Of a stretch of 64,000 nucleotides of DNA, positions 18,133 to 26,710 are shown piece after piece. The DNA is taken from contig NZ_CP072596.1 of NCBI RefSeq assembly GCF_017815535.1, positions 1,302,001 to 1,366,000 of the forward strand. The letters are read 5' to 3'. Source of the DNA: Tessaracoccus sp. MC1865. GTDB taxonomy: Bacteria; Actinomycetota; Actinomycetes; Propionibacteriales; Propionibacteriaceae. Position 1 is the stretch's first letter. Every line of letters starts with the position of its first letter. The position numbers and the translations under genes are program-made. A model generated the notes under the pieces. It was not told where the DNA came from and did no database searches. It saw only the letters and a program-made list of their open reading frames with translations.

Positions 18133-19065
18133 TCAGGCGGCGATACCGTGCGATTCACGCATCGTCGCCAACGCGGCACGCTCGATCTGGCGCACGCGCT
18201 CGGCGGTGATGCCCCAGTGGCTGCCGATGTCTGCCAGCTTGGCCTGGCGGCCGTCCAGCAGCCCGTAGCGGCGGCGGACCACGTCCTGCGAACGCTCGTC
18301 GAGGTCTGAGAGCATCCCTTCGAGGCGCGCGCGCTCTTCAGCGTCGAGCACCATCTCGTCGGGGCCGGGGGCCGTCTCGCGGGCGATCAGATCGCCCAGT
18401 GCGGTGTCGCCGTCAGCCTCGACGGGGGCGTCGAGCGAGACGTGGTCGCGGGAGTAGCGCAGGAGGTCCACGATGCGGCTCTCCTCGAGGCCCAGTTCTG
18501 CGGCGATCTCAGTGATCTCAGGATCCCGGCCGAGTTCCCGCTCAAGGTTGCGACGCGTGGCCGAGACCTGGTTGACCTGTTCGGCGACGTGCACAGGGAG
18601 GCGGACGATGCGGCTCTGCTGGGCGATGCCGCGAGAGATGGCCTGGCGTACCCACCAGGTGGCGTACGTCGAGAACTTGAAGCCCTTGGCGTAGTCGAAT
18701 TTCTCGACGGCCCGGATCAAGCCGGTGTTGCCCTCCTGCACGAGGTCGAGCAACGGCATCTGGGCGCGGCCGTAGCGGCGTGCCACGGAGACCACGAGCC
18801 TCAGGTTGGCCTTCACGAAACGCTGGACGGTGCGTTCACCCTCCGCGGCGAGTTCGATCAGTTCGTCCTCGGTGGCCTCGACCGTGGTGTCGATCTCACC
18901 GTCCAGGATTTTCTGCGCGTAGAGCCCGGCCTCGATGGCGCGGGCAAGTTCAACCTCTTCCACAGCGGAGAGCAGGGGAGTCTTGGCAATTGCGTCGAGG
19001 TACAGGCCAACGGAGTCCTTGCCCTCGATACCTTCGGTGCTTCGCATGCGCGCAATACGATTCAT
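18133..19065 (-). CDS. sigB: group 2 sigma-70 factor (SigB/HrdB-like)
   Basis: Alternative vegetative-type sigma factor. 310 residues without the long acidic N-terminus of the principal sigma. Regions 1.2 (DSVGLYLDAIAKTPLLS), 2.1-2.4 ([37 protein letters not shown], seen in pieces), 3 and 4.2 (ITAERVRQIERAAL) are all present. Its pairing with the divergent principal sigma gene parallels SigA and SigB of Mycobacterium and Corynebacterium. The start ATG has AAGG about 10 bases upstream. The sigB symbol reflects this parallel; orthology needs a tree. Confidence 0.88.
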   Translation of the reverse strand: MNRIARMRSTEGIEGKDSVGLYLDAIAKTPLLSAVEEVELARAIEAGLYAQKILDGEIDTTVEATEDELIELAAEGERTVQRFVKANLRLVVSVARRYGRAQMPLLDLVQEGNTGLIRAVEKFDYAKGFKFSTYATWWVRQAISRGIAQQSRIVRLPVHVAEQVNQVSATRRNLERELGRDPEITEIAAELGLEESRIVDLLRYSRDHVSLDAPVEADGDTALGDLIARETAPGPDEMVLDAEERARLEGMLSDLDERSQDVVRRRYGLLDGRQAKLADIGSHWGITAERVRQIERAALATMRESHGIAA

Positions 19066-19313
19066 ATTCTTCAGACCTTTCGCCAGTCGTCACCCATATC
19101 AACGAAAGCGGCGCGGAGTTGGTTCCATCGGTTTTGCGTGGGGAACAGAAATCATCCTCAAGTACCAGTGGATCCCTGAGGCCGCTACGGGTCGGTTCCC
19201 CCGATTGGTTTGAAGGGGAACATCCACCGTGCAAGAATGGACGGTGCGTCACCCTTGACTGAGGCGGGGCGGCGCATGCGCAAATTGCAGTCGACGGCCT
19301 CGAGAGGACCACA

Positions 19314-20648
19314 GTGACCGAGAACGCTGAAGGCACCGGCAAGACACCCCGTACCCGCCGGAGCACGAAGAGCGCCGCCGCTGAGGAAACGCCCGCCGTG
19401 AAGCGGACGACCACACGTAAGCCTGCCGCAGCCAAGCCTGCTGCCACCAAGACGACGGCCACCCGCCGCGCCTCCGCGGCGAAGTCCTCCAAGAAGGAGC
19501 CCACCATTGCGGAGGCCTCCACCGGCGAGGTCGAGGTTCAGTTCCAGCGAGATGGAGACGACGTGGTGCTCACCGTGGGCGGAAAGAAGCGCACGCTCGA
19601 CGACGTGGACGAAGCGACCTTCAACGAGGTCGAAGTGGCCAAGGACGAGAAGGAACTCGTCGAGGAGGAGCAGGGCTTCGCCCTCTCGGATTCCGACGAC
19701 GCGGACGAACCCGAACAGCAGGTCGTCTCCGCCGGAGCCACCGCGGATCCCGTCAAGGACTACCTCAAGCAGATCGGCAAGGTGGCGCTGCTCAACGCCG
19801 TCCAGGAAGTTGAACTCGCCAAGCGGATCGAGGCCGGCCTCTTCGCCGAGGAGCAGCTCTCGTCGGACACCCCGCCCCCCACGAGCCAGGACGTCGAAGA
19901 CTTCCAGTGGATCGCCGAGGACGGCCGCCGCGCCAAGAACCACCTCCTGGAGGCCAACCTCCGCCTGGTGGTGTCGCTGGCCAAGCGTTACACCGGCCGC
20001 GGAATGCTCTTCCTCGACCTGATCCAGGAGGGCAACCTCGGCCTGATCCGCGCGGTGGAGAAGTTCGATTACACCAAGGGCTACAAGTTCTCCACCTACG
20101 CCACGTGGTGGATCAAGCAGGCCATCACGCGCGCCATGGCAGACCAGGCCCGCACCATCCGTATCCCGGTGCACATGGTGGAGGTCATCAACAAGCTCGC
20201 CCGTGTCCAGCGTCAGATGCTGCAGGACCTGGGCCGCGAACCAACCCCCGAAGAGCTCGCCGTCGAACTGGACATGACGCCGGAGAAGGTTGTCGAGGTC
20301 CAGAAGTACGGGCGTGAGCCCATCTCACTGCACACCCCGCTCGGCGAGGACGGCGACTCCGAGTTCGGCGACCTCATCGAGGACTCCGAAGCCATCGTCC
20401 CGGCGGACGCGGTCAATTTCACGCTGCTGCAGGAGCAGCTCAACGACGTCCTCGACACGCTCAGCGAGCGCGAGGCGGGCGTCGTCCAGATGCGCTTCGG
20501 CCTCACCGACGGGCAGCCCAAGACCCTCGACGAGATCGGCAAGGTCTATGGCGTGACGCGTGAGCGCATCCGCCAGATCGAGTCCAAGACCATGTCGAAG
20601 CTGCGCCACCCGTCGCGCTCGCAGGTGCTGCGCGACTACCTAGACTGA
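19314..20648 (+). CDS. sigA: principal sigma-70 factor RpoD/SigA
   Basis: Main promoter-recognition subunit of RNA polymerase. 444 residues from GTG 19314, following GAGAGGACC. The first 60 residues are Lys/Ala/Thr-rich and the next 80 strongly acidic, as in actinobacterial SigA. Region 1.2 begins near [17 protein letters not shown], region 2 carries [20 protein letters not shown] and [12 protein letters not shown], and region 4.2 carries [22 protein letters not shown], the canonical -35 recognition helix. It ends in SQVLRDYLD, typical of primary sigmas. A strong terminator follows 14 bases after the stop. Confidence 0.96.
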   Translation: MTENAEGTGKTPRTRRSTKSAAAEETPAVKRTTTRKPAAAKPAATKTTATRRASAAKSSKKEPTIAEASTGEVEVQFQRDGDDVVLTVGGKKRTLDDVDEATFNEVEVAKDEKELVEEEQGFALSDSDDADEPEQQVVSAGATADPVKDYLKQIGKVALLNAVQEVELAKRIEAGLFAEEQLSSDTPPPTSQDVEDFQWIAEDGRRAKNHLLEANLRLVVSLAKRYTGRGMLFLDLIQEGNLGLIRAVEKFDYTKGYKFSTYATWWIKQAITRAMADQARTIRIPVHMVEVINKLARVQRQMLQDLGREPTPEELAVELDMTPEKVVEVQKYGREPISLHTPLGEDGDSEFGDLIEDSEAIVPADAVNFTLLQEQLNDVLDTLSEREAGVVQMRFGLTDGQPKTLDEIGKVYGVTRERIRQIESKTMSKLRHPSRSQVLRDYLD

Positions 20649-20661
20649 CCGCAGGCAAAAA

Positions 20662-20694
20662 CAAGAAGGCCACCCGGAGGGGGTGGCCTTCTTG
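20662..20694. terminator. strong intrinsic terminator after sigA
   Basis: Perfect 14-bp inverted repeat (CAAGAAGGCCACCC with GGGTGGCCTTCTTG) around a 5-base GGAGG loop, lying between convergent sigA and the beta-helix gene. The stem ends in CTTCTTG rather than a pure T-run on the plus strand; it can work in both directions. Confidence 0.9.
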
Positions 20695-20705
20695 CGTGAG
20701 CGGGG

Positions 20706-21695
20706 TCAGTTGAAGCGGACCATGTTGTTGAGGATCTCCTTCTCCACCCAGACGTAGCGGCCGCCCCGGTTCTCGACGACGTCTGCGCTGGCGTAGGTGC
20801 GGCAGCCGTTGCGGCCGGTGAGTGCGGTGTCGCACTCGGTGCGCCAGGTGCGGCCGCCGTCGGTCCACGTGTACCTGCCGCCCACCACGCCGTTGGCGGC
20901 GAGCGGGTTATTCTTCCAGATAGAGCGGGCGGTGGCCTTGTACGTCAGGTTGTTGAAGGCCCAGCCGTTCACCTGCACGAAGCGGCCGCGGTCGTCGTCA
21001 TCGCCGTCATCCCACTTGACGATGGTGGCGTGGATCTCGGTGCGGCACCGCTCAGTGGCGGAGTACGGCTCGCAGACCGTGCGCCAGCGGCGGCCGTTGA
21101 CCAGGTGCTCACCGGGCGTGATGTAGATGTCGACGGCGGGCCCGCTCGGGGCGGGGCTCGGAGCGGGAGCGGCCCCGGTGAGACCGCGGCACTGGTCTTC
21201 TGCCGACCCCTTCACGACATTGCCTGCGCCGGTGGGGGCGGAGAGGTTCTCCTTGCATTGCAGGTTGCCGTCAATGGCGTTGCTATTCACGCTGATGGCA
21301 GCGCGGTTCTCGAAGAGTTGCACGTCCCCACCCACCCGGGCGCCGTTGATCGTGACGGCGCCGGTGGCGTACTTGACCTGGATGTTGCCGTTCACGCGCG
21401 CACCGGAACGCACCACGACGGAGACCGGCGACTTGCTCTCGGCCTGCACGCTCCCATCGACGTAGCCACCGTTGATGGTGACGGAGCTGCCGGCGCCCAG
21501 GATGACATTGCCCTGGGTGGTCACGTTCGTGAGGGTGCAGGAGGAGCCACCGGGGACGATGATGTTGTTGTCGCCCACATTCCGGGCGGAGAGGGTGCCG
21601 GTGCAGGTGACGTCGGCGGCGGCCGTCTGGGCGGTGGCCGCCAAGCCGGTGAGGGCGAGAGCGGCTGATGCTGCCACGCTCAGGAGTCGCTTCAT
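20706..21695 (-). CDS. exported beta-helix-like protein with a cysteine-paired C-terminal module
   Basis: 329 residues from the ATG at 21695, which has AAAGGA upstream; a longer frame exists but lacks the signal peptide at its N-terminus. A Sec signal (1-27, AAA cleavage) is followed by short repeats such as GNVILGAGSSVTINGGYVDGSV at about 40-165, with the spacing of a right-handed parallel beta helix. A Pro-rich linker (172-187) leads to a module at 189-328 with two half repeats, WRTVCEPYS...RCRTE...FNNLTY and WRTECDT...NGCRTY...LNNMVRF. The same module occurs in the CAP-domain protein at 49368. There is no sorting signal, so it is probably secreted. Function unknown. Confidence 0.75.
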   Translation of the reverse strand: MKRLLSVAASAALALTGLAATAQTAAADVTCTGTLSARNVGDNNIIVPGGSSCTLTNVTTQGNVILGAGSSVTINGGYVDGSVQAESKSPVSVVVRSGARVNGNIQVKYATGAVTINGARVGGDVQLFENRAAISVNSNAIDGNLQCKENLSAPTGAGNVVKGSAEDQCRGLTGAAPAPSPAPSGPAVDIYITPGEHLVNGRRWRTVCEPYSATERCRTEIHATIVKWDDGDDDDRGRFVQVNGWAFNNLTYKATARSIWKNNPLAANGVVGGRYTWTDGGRTWRTECDTALTGRNGCRTYASADVVENRGGRYVWVEKEILNNMVRFN

Positions 21696-21770
21696 CGGGG
21701 TTCCTTTCGTCGGTCGGCGTTGATCGCCGTGGGAACCACTCAACCGGGCGTCACTGAAGCGCGGATGGGT

Positions 21771-22514
21771 TCAGGATGAGAGATCTCTCATCCTCGCAAT
21801 CGCGACGAAGTTGGTCAGCATCCGGTGCACCGCGGGTGTCGGTTGTGTGGCGAGCGCGTAGCGGACCAGCGTCTCGGTTTCGGCGGGCTCGAAGTAGCCG
21901 GCGTCACGGTAGATCCTGATCCGGTCTGCGAGGCCCCGGGAATCGAGCTCGGGATGGAATTGCGTGGCGTAGACATTGCGCCCCACCCGGAACGCCTGCA
22001 CGGGGCACGCGGTGCCGGTGGCGAGCAGGGTGGCGCTGGGTGGGAGCCTTCTGCAGGCTTCCTTGTGACCCACGAAGGCTTCGAACTGACCAGGGACCCC
22101 GTCGAAGATCGGGTCCTTGCGCCCCTCCGACGTGACCGTGGCGATCGTGGTGCCCACCGGCTCGCCGAACGTGCGGTCCACCACTCCCCCCAACCGGTCC
22201 GTGAGGGTGCCGACGCCGTAACACAGCCCGACGAACGGGAAGTCGCGCTCGACCACTTCGTCGATGATCCCGTTGAGGTCGGCCTCGACGCGCCGCTGCA
22301 GCGGCGACTTCTCGGTGTCGCTCGCGTTGAAGGGCCCTCCGCCGAGGAAGATCCCTGCGTAATCCTCGAGATCCAGCTGGGGGAGGGGCTCATTCTCCAC
22401 CCGCAGCTGGACGAGGTCTGCGTCGGCCAGCGCGGAGAGCCGCACCACCGCCTCGCGCTCACCCTCCGCCGCGTCGTCCTCCGGCCGGGTGCTGAGCAGC
22501 AGAAACGGTTTCAC
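21771..22514 (-). CDS. class I glutamine amidotransferase-like protein
   Basis: 247 residues from a GTG that overlaps the upstream ligase stop (GTGA). It has the GATase class I triad: Cys98 in the nucleophile elbow GLCYGVG, and His187 with Glu189 in ATQFHPEL. The family includes GuaA-like and gamma-glutamyl-cleaving enzymes, and the substrate is unknown. The overlap with a carboxylate-amine ligase suggests the two act on the same gamma-glutamyl or amide compound; this is inference from gene order. Confidence 0.85.
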   Translation of the reverse strand: MKPFLLLSTRPEDDAAEGEREAVVRLSALADADLVQLRVENEPLPQLDLEDYAGIFLGGGPFNASDTEKSPLQRRVEADLNGIIDEVVERDFPFVGLCYGVGTLTDRLGGVVDRTFGEPVGTTIATVTSEGRKDPIFDGVPGQFEAFVGHKEACRRLPPSATLLATGTACPVQAFRVGRNVYATQFHPELDSRGLADRIRIYRDAGYFEPAETETLVRYALATQPTPAVHRMLTNFVAIARMRDLSS

Positions 22515-23653
22515 GTGGCCTCCTTGAAGTGCGGCTTCCCCGCGCGCAGTTCGTCGACGATGCATCTGGTGACGGCACGCATGTCGCCATCGGTCGCCGC
22601 GGCCACCCGGCGCTGCCGGAGGTAGCCGGGTCCCTTCTCGACGAGTTCCCGGACATGCTCGAACTGGGCGTGACAGCCCAGATCCTCCGCGACGGGCCCC
22701 AACTTGTCGAGCCAGTAGAGGATCCCGTCGCTGGCGTGGATGATGTGCTCGTCCTTGCGGACGCTGATGATGTCTGCCGAGAGCCCGTAACGGGCAGCCC
22801 GCCACTTGTTCTCACGCATGAACCAGTGGGGGAGCCTGTCGAGGACCTCGCCGCTGGCCAGGATGCGTGACATCCGTTCGACGAGCGTCTGGCTGAGAGC
22901 CGCCAACGCCCCGATCTCCATCAGCGTGGGTACCGAATCCATGATGCGGTTCTCGACGGTGCCCCACTGCGAGGGACGCACATCCCACCGGATCTCGGAG
23001 GGATTCTGGATCATGCCCGCCCCCTCGAGTTGGGACGCGAAGGTTTCGAGTTCCTTCCAGTCGGCCATGTGGTAGGGCAGACCGTTGGTGGGCAACTGCT
23101 GGAAGACCATGGTGCGCTGCGAGGCGAACTTCGTATCCTCCCCCTGCCAGAACGGCGAGGAAGCAGACAGCGCGATGAAGTAGGGGGTGAAGCGCGACAG
23201 GCCGTAGACGATGGGGAGCGCCTTGTCCTTCTTGTCGATGCCGACGTGGATGTGGAGGCCGTTGATGGCCATCTGCTGACCCCACCAGCCGTTTCGGTCT
23301 GTCACGCGGCGGTACTGCGGCTTCTCATAGGGCCTTTGGTCGGCAGGGTTGCCGAACGGGTGGGCACCGGCCCCCAGCAGTGTCATGCCGCGGGGTTCGA
23401 GGACGGAGAGTGCCCAATCACGCAGATGCTCCATCTCCGCCACGGCAGAGGCCACCGTCGGGTGGACGCCGGTGACGAACTCCACCATGGATTGCAGATA
23501 CTCACCTCGGATGGGGCCGTCGACGGGGTCGTCGACCTTCTCCAGCAGCAGCGGAGCGCCGGGCACCTGCTCGTAGGTGGTGCTGTCGACAATGGCGAGT
23601 TCCCACTCGATGCCGATGGTGGACTGCTTCGACTGGCCGAATTTGATCTTCAT
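22511..23653 (-). CDS. YbdK-type carboxylate-amine ligase (glutamate-cysteine ligase 2 family)
   Basis: ATP-dependent ligase predicted to join glutamate to an amine or cysteine. 380 residues, typical of the YbdK/GCS2 family. The N-terminal TIGIEWELAIVD strand has the metal-binding Glu residues, and NGLHIHVGI, the IRWDVRPS segment and RENKWRAARYGL are further family landmarks. The ATG follows GGGGAGG with good spacing. Actinobacterial relatives include EgtA of the ergothioneine route, but the other ergothioneine genes are absent here and the partner is a class I rather than class II amidotransferase. Confidence 0.85.
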   Translation of the reverse strand: MKIKFGQSKQSTIGIEWELAIVDSTTYEQVPGAPLLLEKVDDPVDGPIRGEYLQSMVEFVTGVHPTVASAVAEMEHLRDWALSVLEPRGMTLLGAGAHPFGNPADQRPYEKPQYRRVTDRNGWWGQQMAINGLHIHVGIDKKDKALPIVYGLSRFTPYFIALSASSPFWQGEDTKFASQRTMVFQQLPTNGLPYHMADWKELETFASQLEGAGMIQNPSEIRWDVRPSQWGTVENRIMDSVPTLMEIGALAALSQTLVERMSRILASGEVLDRLPHWFMRENKWRAARYGLSADIISVRKDEHIIHASDGILYWLDKLGPVAEDLGCHAQFEHVRELVEKGPGYLRQRRVAAATDGDMRAVTRCIVDELRAGKPHFKEAT

Positions 23654-23764
23654 CGGGCCTCCCCGGACGGTTATGCGCAGATTAGTCTACGGCGGTGGAT
23701 TGGCTCGGGTCGTTTCGCGCATCAGCGTTAGGCTTGGGGGCGCGCCAAGAAAGAGAGGTCTCCC

Positions 23765-24958
23765 ATGTCGTTGTTCGATGCCGTTGAACTCGCCCCCGCA
23801 GATCCCATCCTCGGACTGACCGAGGCCTACAACGCCGACAGCAAGCCTGACAAGGTGAACCTGGGCGTGGGCGTCTACCTCAACGAGCACGGCAAGCTGC
23901 CGCTCCTGGAGTGTGTGCGCATCGCCGAACAGCGCCTCGCGGAGGAGGGCAAGCCCAAGGCCTACCTCCCCATCGACGGCATGCCCGCCTACCGCGACGC
24001 CGTACGGGAACTCGTCTTCGGCACCGATTCCGCCGCGCTGGCGGAGGAGCGCGTCGTGACCGTGGAGTCGCTGGGCGGCACCGGAGCGCTGAAGGTGGGC
24101 GCGGACCTGCTGAAGCAGATGAGCCCCTCGGCCACCGTGCTGCTGTCGGACCCCAGCTGGGAGAACCACCGCGCACTGTTCACCCGCGCCGGGTTCCGCG
24201 TCGACACGTATCGCTACTACGACGCCGAGGCCAAAGGCCTCAACTTCGACGGGATGCTCGCAGACCTCCGGTTGGCCGACGCCGGCACCATCGTGGTGCT
24301 GCACGCCTGCTGCCACAACCCGACCGGATACGACCTCGTCGAGGAACAGTGGGATCAGGTCATCGAGGTGCTGCGTGAGCGCAACCTCGTGCCGTTCCTG
24401 GACATGGCGTACCAGGGCTTCGGGTTCGGCCTGGAGCGCGACGGCGCCGTCGTCGGCCGCTTCGTCGACGCGGGGTTGGAGTTCTTCTTGTCCACCTCGT
24501 TCTCCAAGTCGCTCAGCCTGTACGGCGAGCGCGTCGGCTCGCTGTCGATCGTGACCGCTGACGCCGACGCAGCCAAGCGGACGCTGTCGCAGGTCAAGAT
24601 CTGCATCCGCACCAACTACTCGAACCCCGCCACCCACGGCGCCGCCATCGTCGCGGCGGTGTTGTCGGATCCCGCGCTCCGCGCCAAGTGGGACGAGGAA
24701 CTCGGCGAGATGCGTGAACGGATCAAGCGCCTGCGTCAGGACCTGGTTCAGCAACTCGAAGCACGCGGCATCACGGACATGGGGTTCATCGCCGAGCAGA
24801 TCGGCATGTTCAGCTACTCGGGTCTCACCAAGCAGCAAATGGTCGCGATGCGCGAAGATCACGGCGTCTACGGCACCGATTCCGGCCGGATGTGCGTGGC
24901 GGCGTTGAACGAGGGCAACCTCGGCAAGGTTGCTGACGCGATCGCCGCGGTGCGCTGA
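23765..24958 (+). CDS. aspartate/aromatic aminotransferase (class I, AspC/TyrB type)
   Basis: PLP enzyme exchanging amino groups between aspartate or aromatic amino acids and 2-oxoglutarate. 397 residues, the AspC length. The PLP lysine is Lys248 in STSFSKSLSLYGERVG, the substrate-binding CHNPTGYD loop is at 183-190, and DMAYQGFG contains the pyridine-N-binding Asp and Tyr. It resembles the enterobacterial AspC subgroup more than the usual actinobacterial AspB/AspAT subgroup. AAGAGAGG precedes the ATG. The promoter should lie in the 111-base gap shared with the divergent ligase gene. Confidence 0.92.
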   Translation: MSLFDAVELAPADPILGLTEAYNADSKPDKVNLGVGVYLNEHGKLPLLECVRIAEQRLAEEGKPKAYLPIDGMPAYRDAVRELVFGTDSAALAEERVVTVESLGGTGALKVGADLLKQMSPSATVLLSDPSWENHRALFTRAGFRVDTYRYYDAEAKGLNFDGMLADLRLADAGTIVVLHACCHNPTGYDLVEEQWDQVIEVLRERNLVPFLDMAYQGFGFGLERDGAVVGRFVDAGLEFFLSTSFSKSLSLYGERVGSLSIVTADADAAKRTLSQVKICIRTNYSNPATHGAAIVAAVLSDPALRAKWDEELGEMRERIKRLRQDLVQQLEARGITDMGFIAEQIGMFSYSGLTKQQMVAMREDHGVYGTDSGRMCVAALNEGNLGKVADAIAAVR

Positions 24959-24964
24959 GCCCCG

Positions 24965-26710
24965 TCACCCCGTAGTGCGGGCGAGGCCGCTGGCCCGGCG
25001 GGCGGGTGTTTCCACCGCCGTGGCCAGCGCCTCCCACGAGCCGTACAGCGTGACCCGTTCCTGCGCCCTGGTGACAGCCGTGTAGAGCAGCTCCCTCGTC
25101 AGCAGGGGAGAGCCCGGCGGGGGCAGCACCACCGACACCTCAGCGAACTGGCTGCCCTGCGACTTGTGGATGGTCATCGCGTGCAGATCCGCCGCGTCGT
25201 CGAGGAGCGACGGCGCCACCCTCAGCGCCGCCTCCGGCAGGTCCACCACCGCCACGAGCCCGCCGTCGTCCTGCACGACCACAGCGGTGTCGCCGTTGCT
25301 GAACAGGTCTGTGTTGCGCTGGATGAGGAGCGGCTGACCCACATAGGGACGCGAGTCGAAGCCGTACTCCTCCAACTGGGTGGCCAGCCAGGTGCGCACG
25401 GAACGGGCCCAGTGGGACACCCCGAACGGGCCCTCACGGTGGCCGCAGAGGATCCGGTGGCGCTCCAGCGCACGGTTCGCGACGGTGCCCTCGCCCTTCC
25501 TGGCTGCCGCCTGCACCAGCGTCGCCGTGGCCAGCGCGTCGTGCCGGACCTCCGTCAGCGTCGCCGGGTCTGCCGAACCGCTGAACTCGACGAAACGCAG
25601 GGACTCAGACTCCTCAACGAGGTGGCGCGCCCGGGCAGAGTCGCCGGTGAGGATGGCCTCCGCAAGCTCGTTGATGTCCGCCCTTGAGCGGTAGTTGTGC
25701 ACCAGCCGGACGATGGCGCCGCCCGGTGCGGTGACCAGATCTGGGGCACGCTCGATGTCTGCCAGCACGGCGCCGGCTTCCACGGAGCGCAACTGGTGCG
25801 GGTCTCCCAGCATCACCAGCCGGGTGGTGGGCGCCACTGCCTCCAGGAGCGACGTCATGAGCTCGAGGGACACCATGGAGGTCTCGTCGACGACCACCAG
25901 ATCATAAGGAACCGGATTCTGGGCGTTGAACTCCATCTGGGAAGTACGGGGCCGGGCGCCGAGCAGCTTGTGGATGGTGCCACCCCACAGCCTGCCGTGC
26001 CCCTGCCCCTGCTCGCGGACCGCCTGCTGGAGCCGGGCGGCGGCCTTGCCTGTGGGCGCCACGAGCGCGATCCGGGGGGATTGCGGCGCCAGGGCGTGCA
26101 GGATGCGCGAAACGATGGTGGTCTTGCCCGTGCCGGGGCCGCCGGTGATCACTGTGGTGCCGTGGTTGAGGGCCGCGAGAACCGCCGCATTCTGGTGCAC
26201 GTCGGCCTCCTGCTCCGTGCCGTCGGGACGGGGCAACGGGATGGGAGCCTCCGAGTGCGATGCGAGGGCAGGCTGGGAGCTCCGGCGTTGCAGGATCTGT
26301 TCCAACTTGCGTTCCTGCCGCCAGTATCGGTCCAGGTAGAGCAACGTGCCGTCCAACCGGAAGGGCCGGTTCTCTTCGCCCTCGGCGTCGGCGACCGCTG
26401 CGGAGCAGGCCACCGACTCGAGCCAGTGCTCGTGGTCAGGCCAGGGGAGGGCGACTGCCTCCTCGGTGTCGCCGTCGGAGTCGTCGTCCGACTCGGGACG
26501 CAGGTCCGTGGCCGCCGTCGCCAGGTCGAGGCACACCGAACCGAGGCGCAGCTCGCGGGCGGCCAGTGCGAACGCCAGGAGCACCTGCGGTTCGGCTTCG
26601 CCGCTGAGTGCCCCCAGCCGCTTGGCCAGGTGGAAGTCGATCAACCCCAGCCAACCGGCCTCGCAGAAGGTGCGCAGCAGGCCGGTGGCGGCGACGGGAA
26701 CCTCACGCAT
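24965..26710 (-). CDS. recD: exodeoxyribonuclease V subunit RecD
   Basis: 5'-3' helicase subunit of RecBCD. 581 residues from the ATG at 26710, which has GGAGG five bases upstream and overlaps the recB stop; an in-frame GTG at 26716 is less likely. Walker A GGPGTGKT is at 190-197, Walker B is in VVDETSMVSLELM, and the C-terminal AMTIHKSQGSQF is helicase motif V/VI of the RecD/TraI class. It has an acidic insertion near residues 73-85. It is last in the recC-recB-recD operon. Confidence 0.93.
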   Translation of the reverse strand: MREVPVAATGLLRTFCEAGWLGLIDFHLAKRLGALSGEAEPQVLLAFALAARELRLGSVCLDLATAATDLRPESDDDSDGDTEEAVALPWPDHEHWLESVACSAAVADAEGEENRPFRLDGTLLYLDRYWRQERKLEQILQRRSSQPALASHSEAPIPLPRPDGTEQEADVHQNAAVLAALNHGTTVITGGPGTGKTTIVSRILHALAPQSPRIALVAPTGKAAARLQQAVREQGQGHGRLWGGTIHKLLGARPRTSQMEFNAQNPVPYDLVVVDETSMVSLELMTSLLEAVAPTTRLVMLGDPHQLRSVEAGAVLADIERAPDLVTAPGGAIVRLVHNYRSRADINELAEAILTGDSARARHLVEESESLRFVEFSGSADPATLTEVRHDALATATLVQAAARKGEGTVANRALERHRILCGHREGPFGVSHWARSVRTWLATQLEEYGFDSRPYVGQPLLIQRNTDLFSNGDTAVVVQDDGGLVAVVDLPEAALRVAPSLLDDAADLHAMTIHKSQGSQFAEVSVVLPPPGSPLLTRELLYTAVTRAQERVTLYGSWEALATAVETPARRASGLARTTG

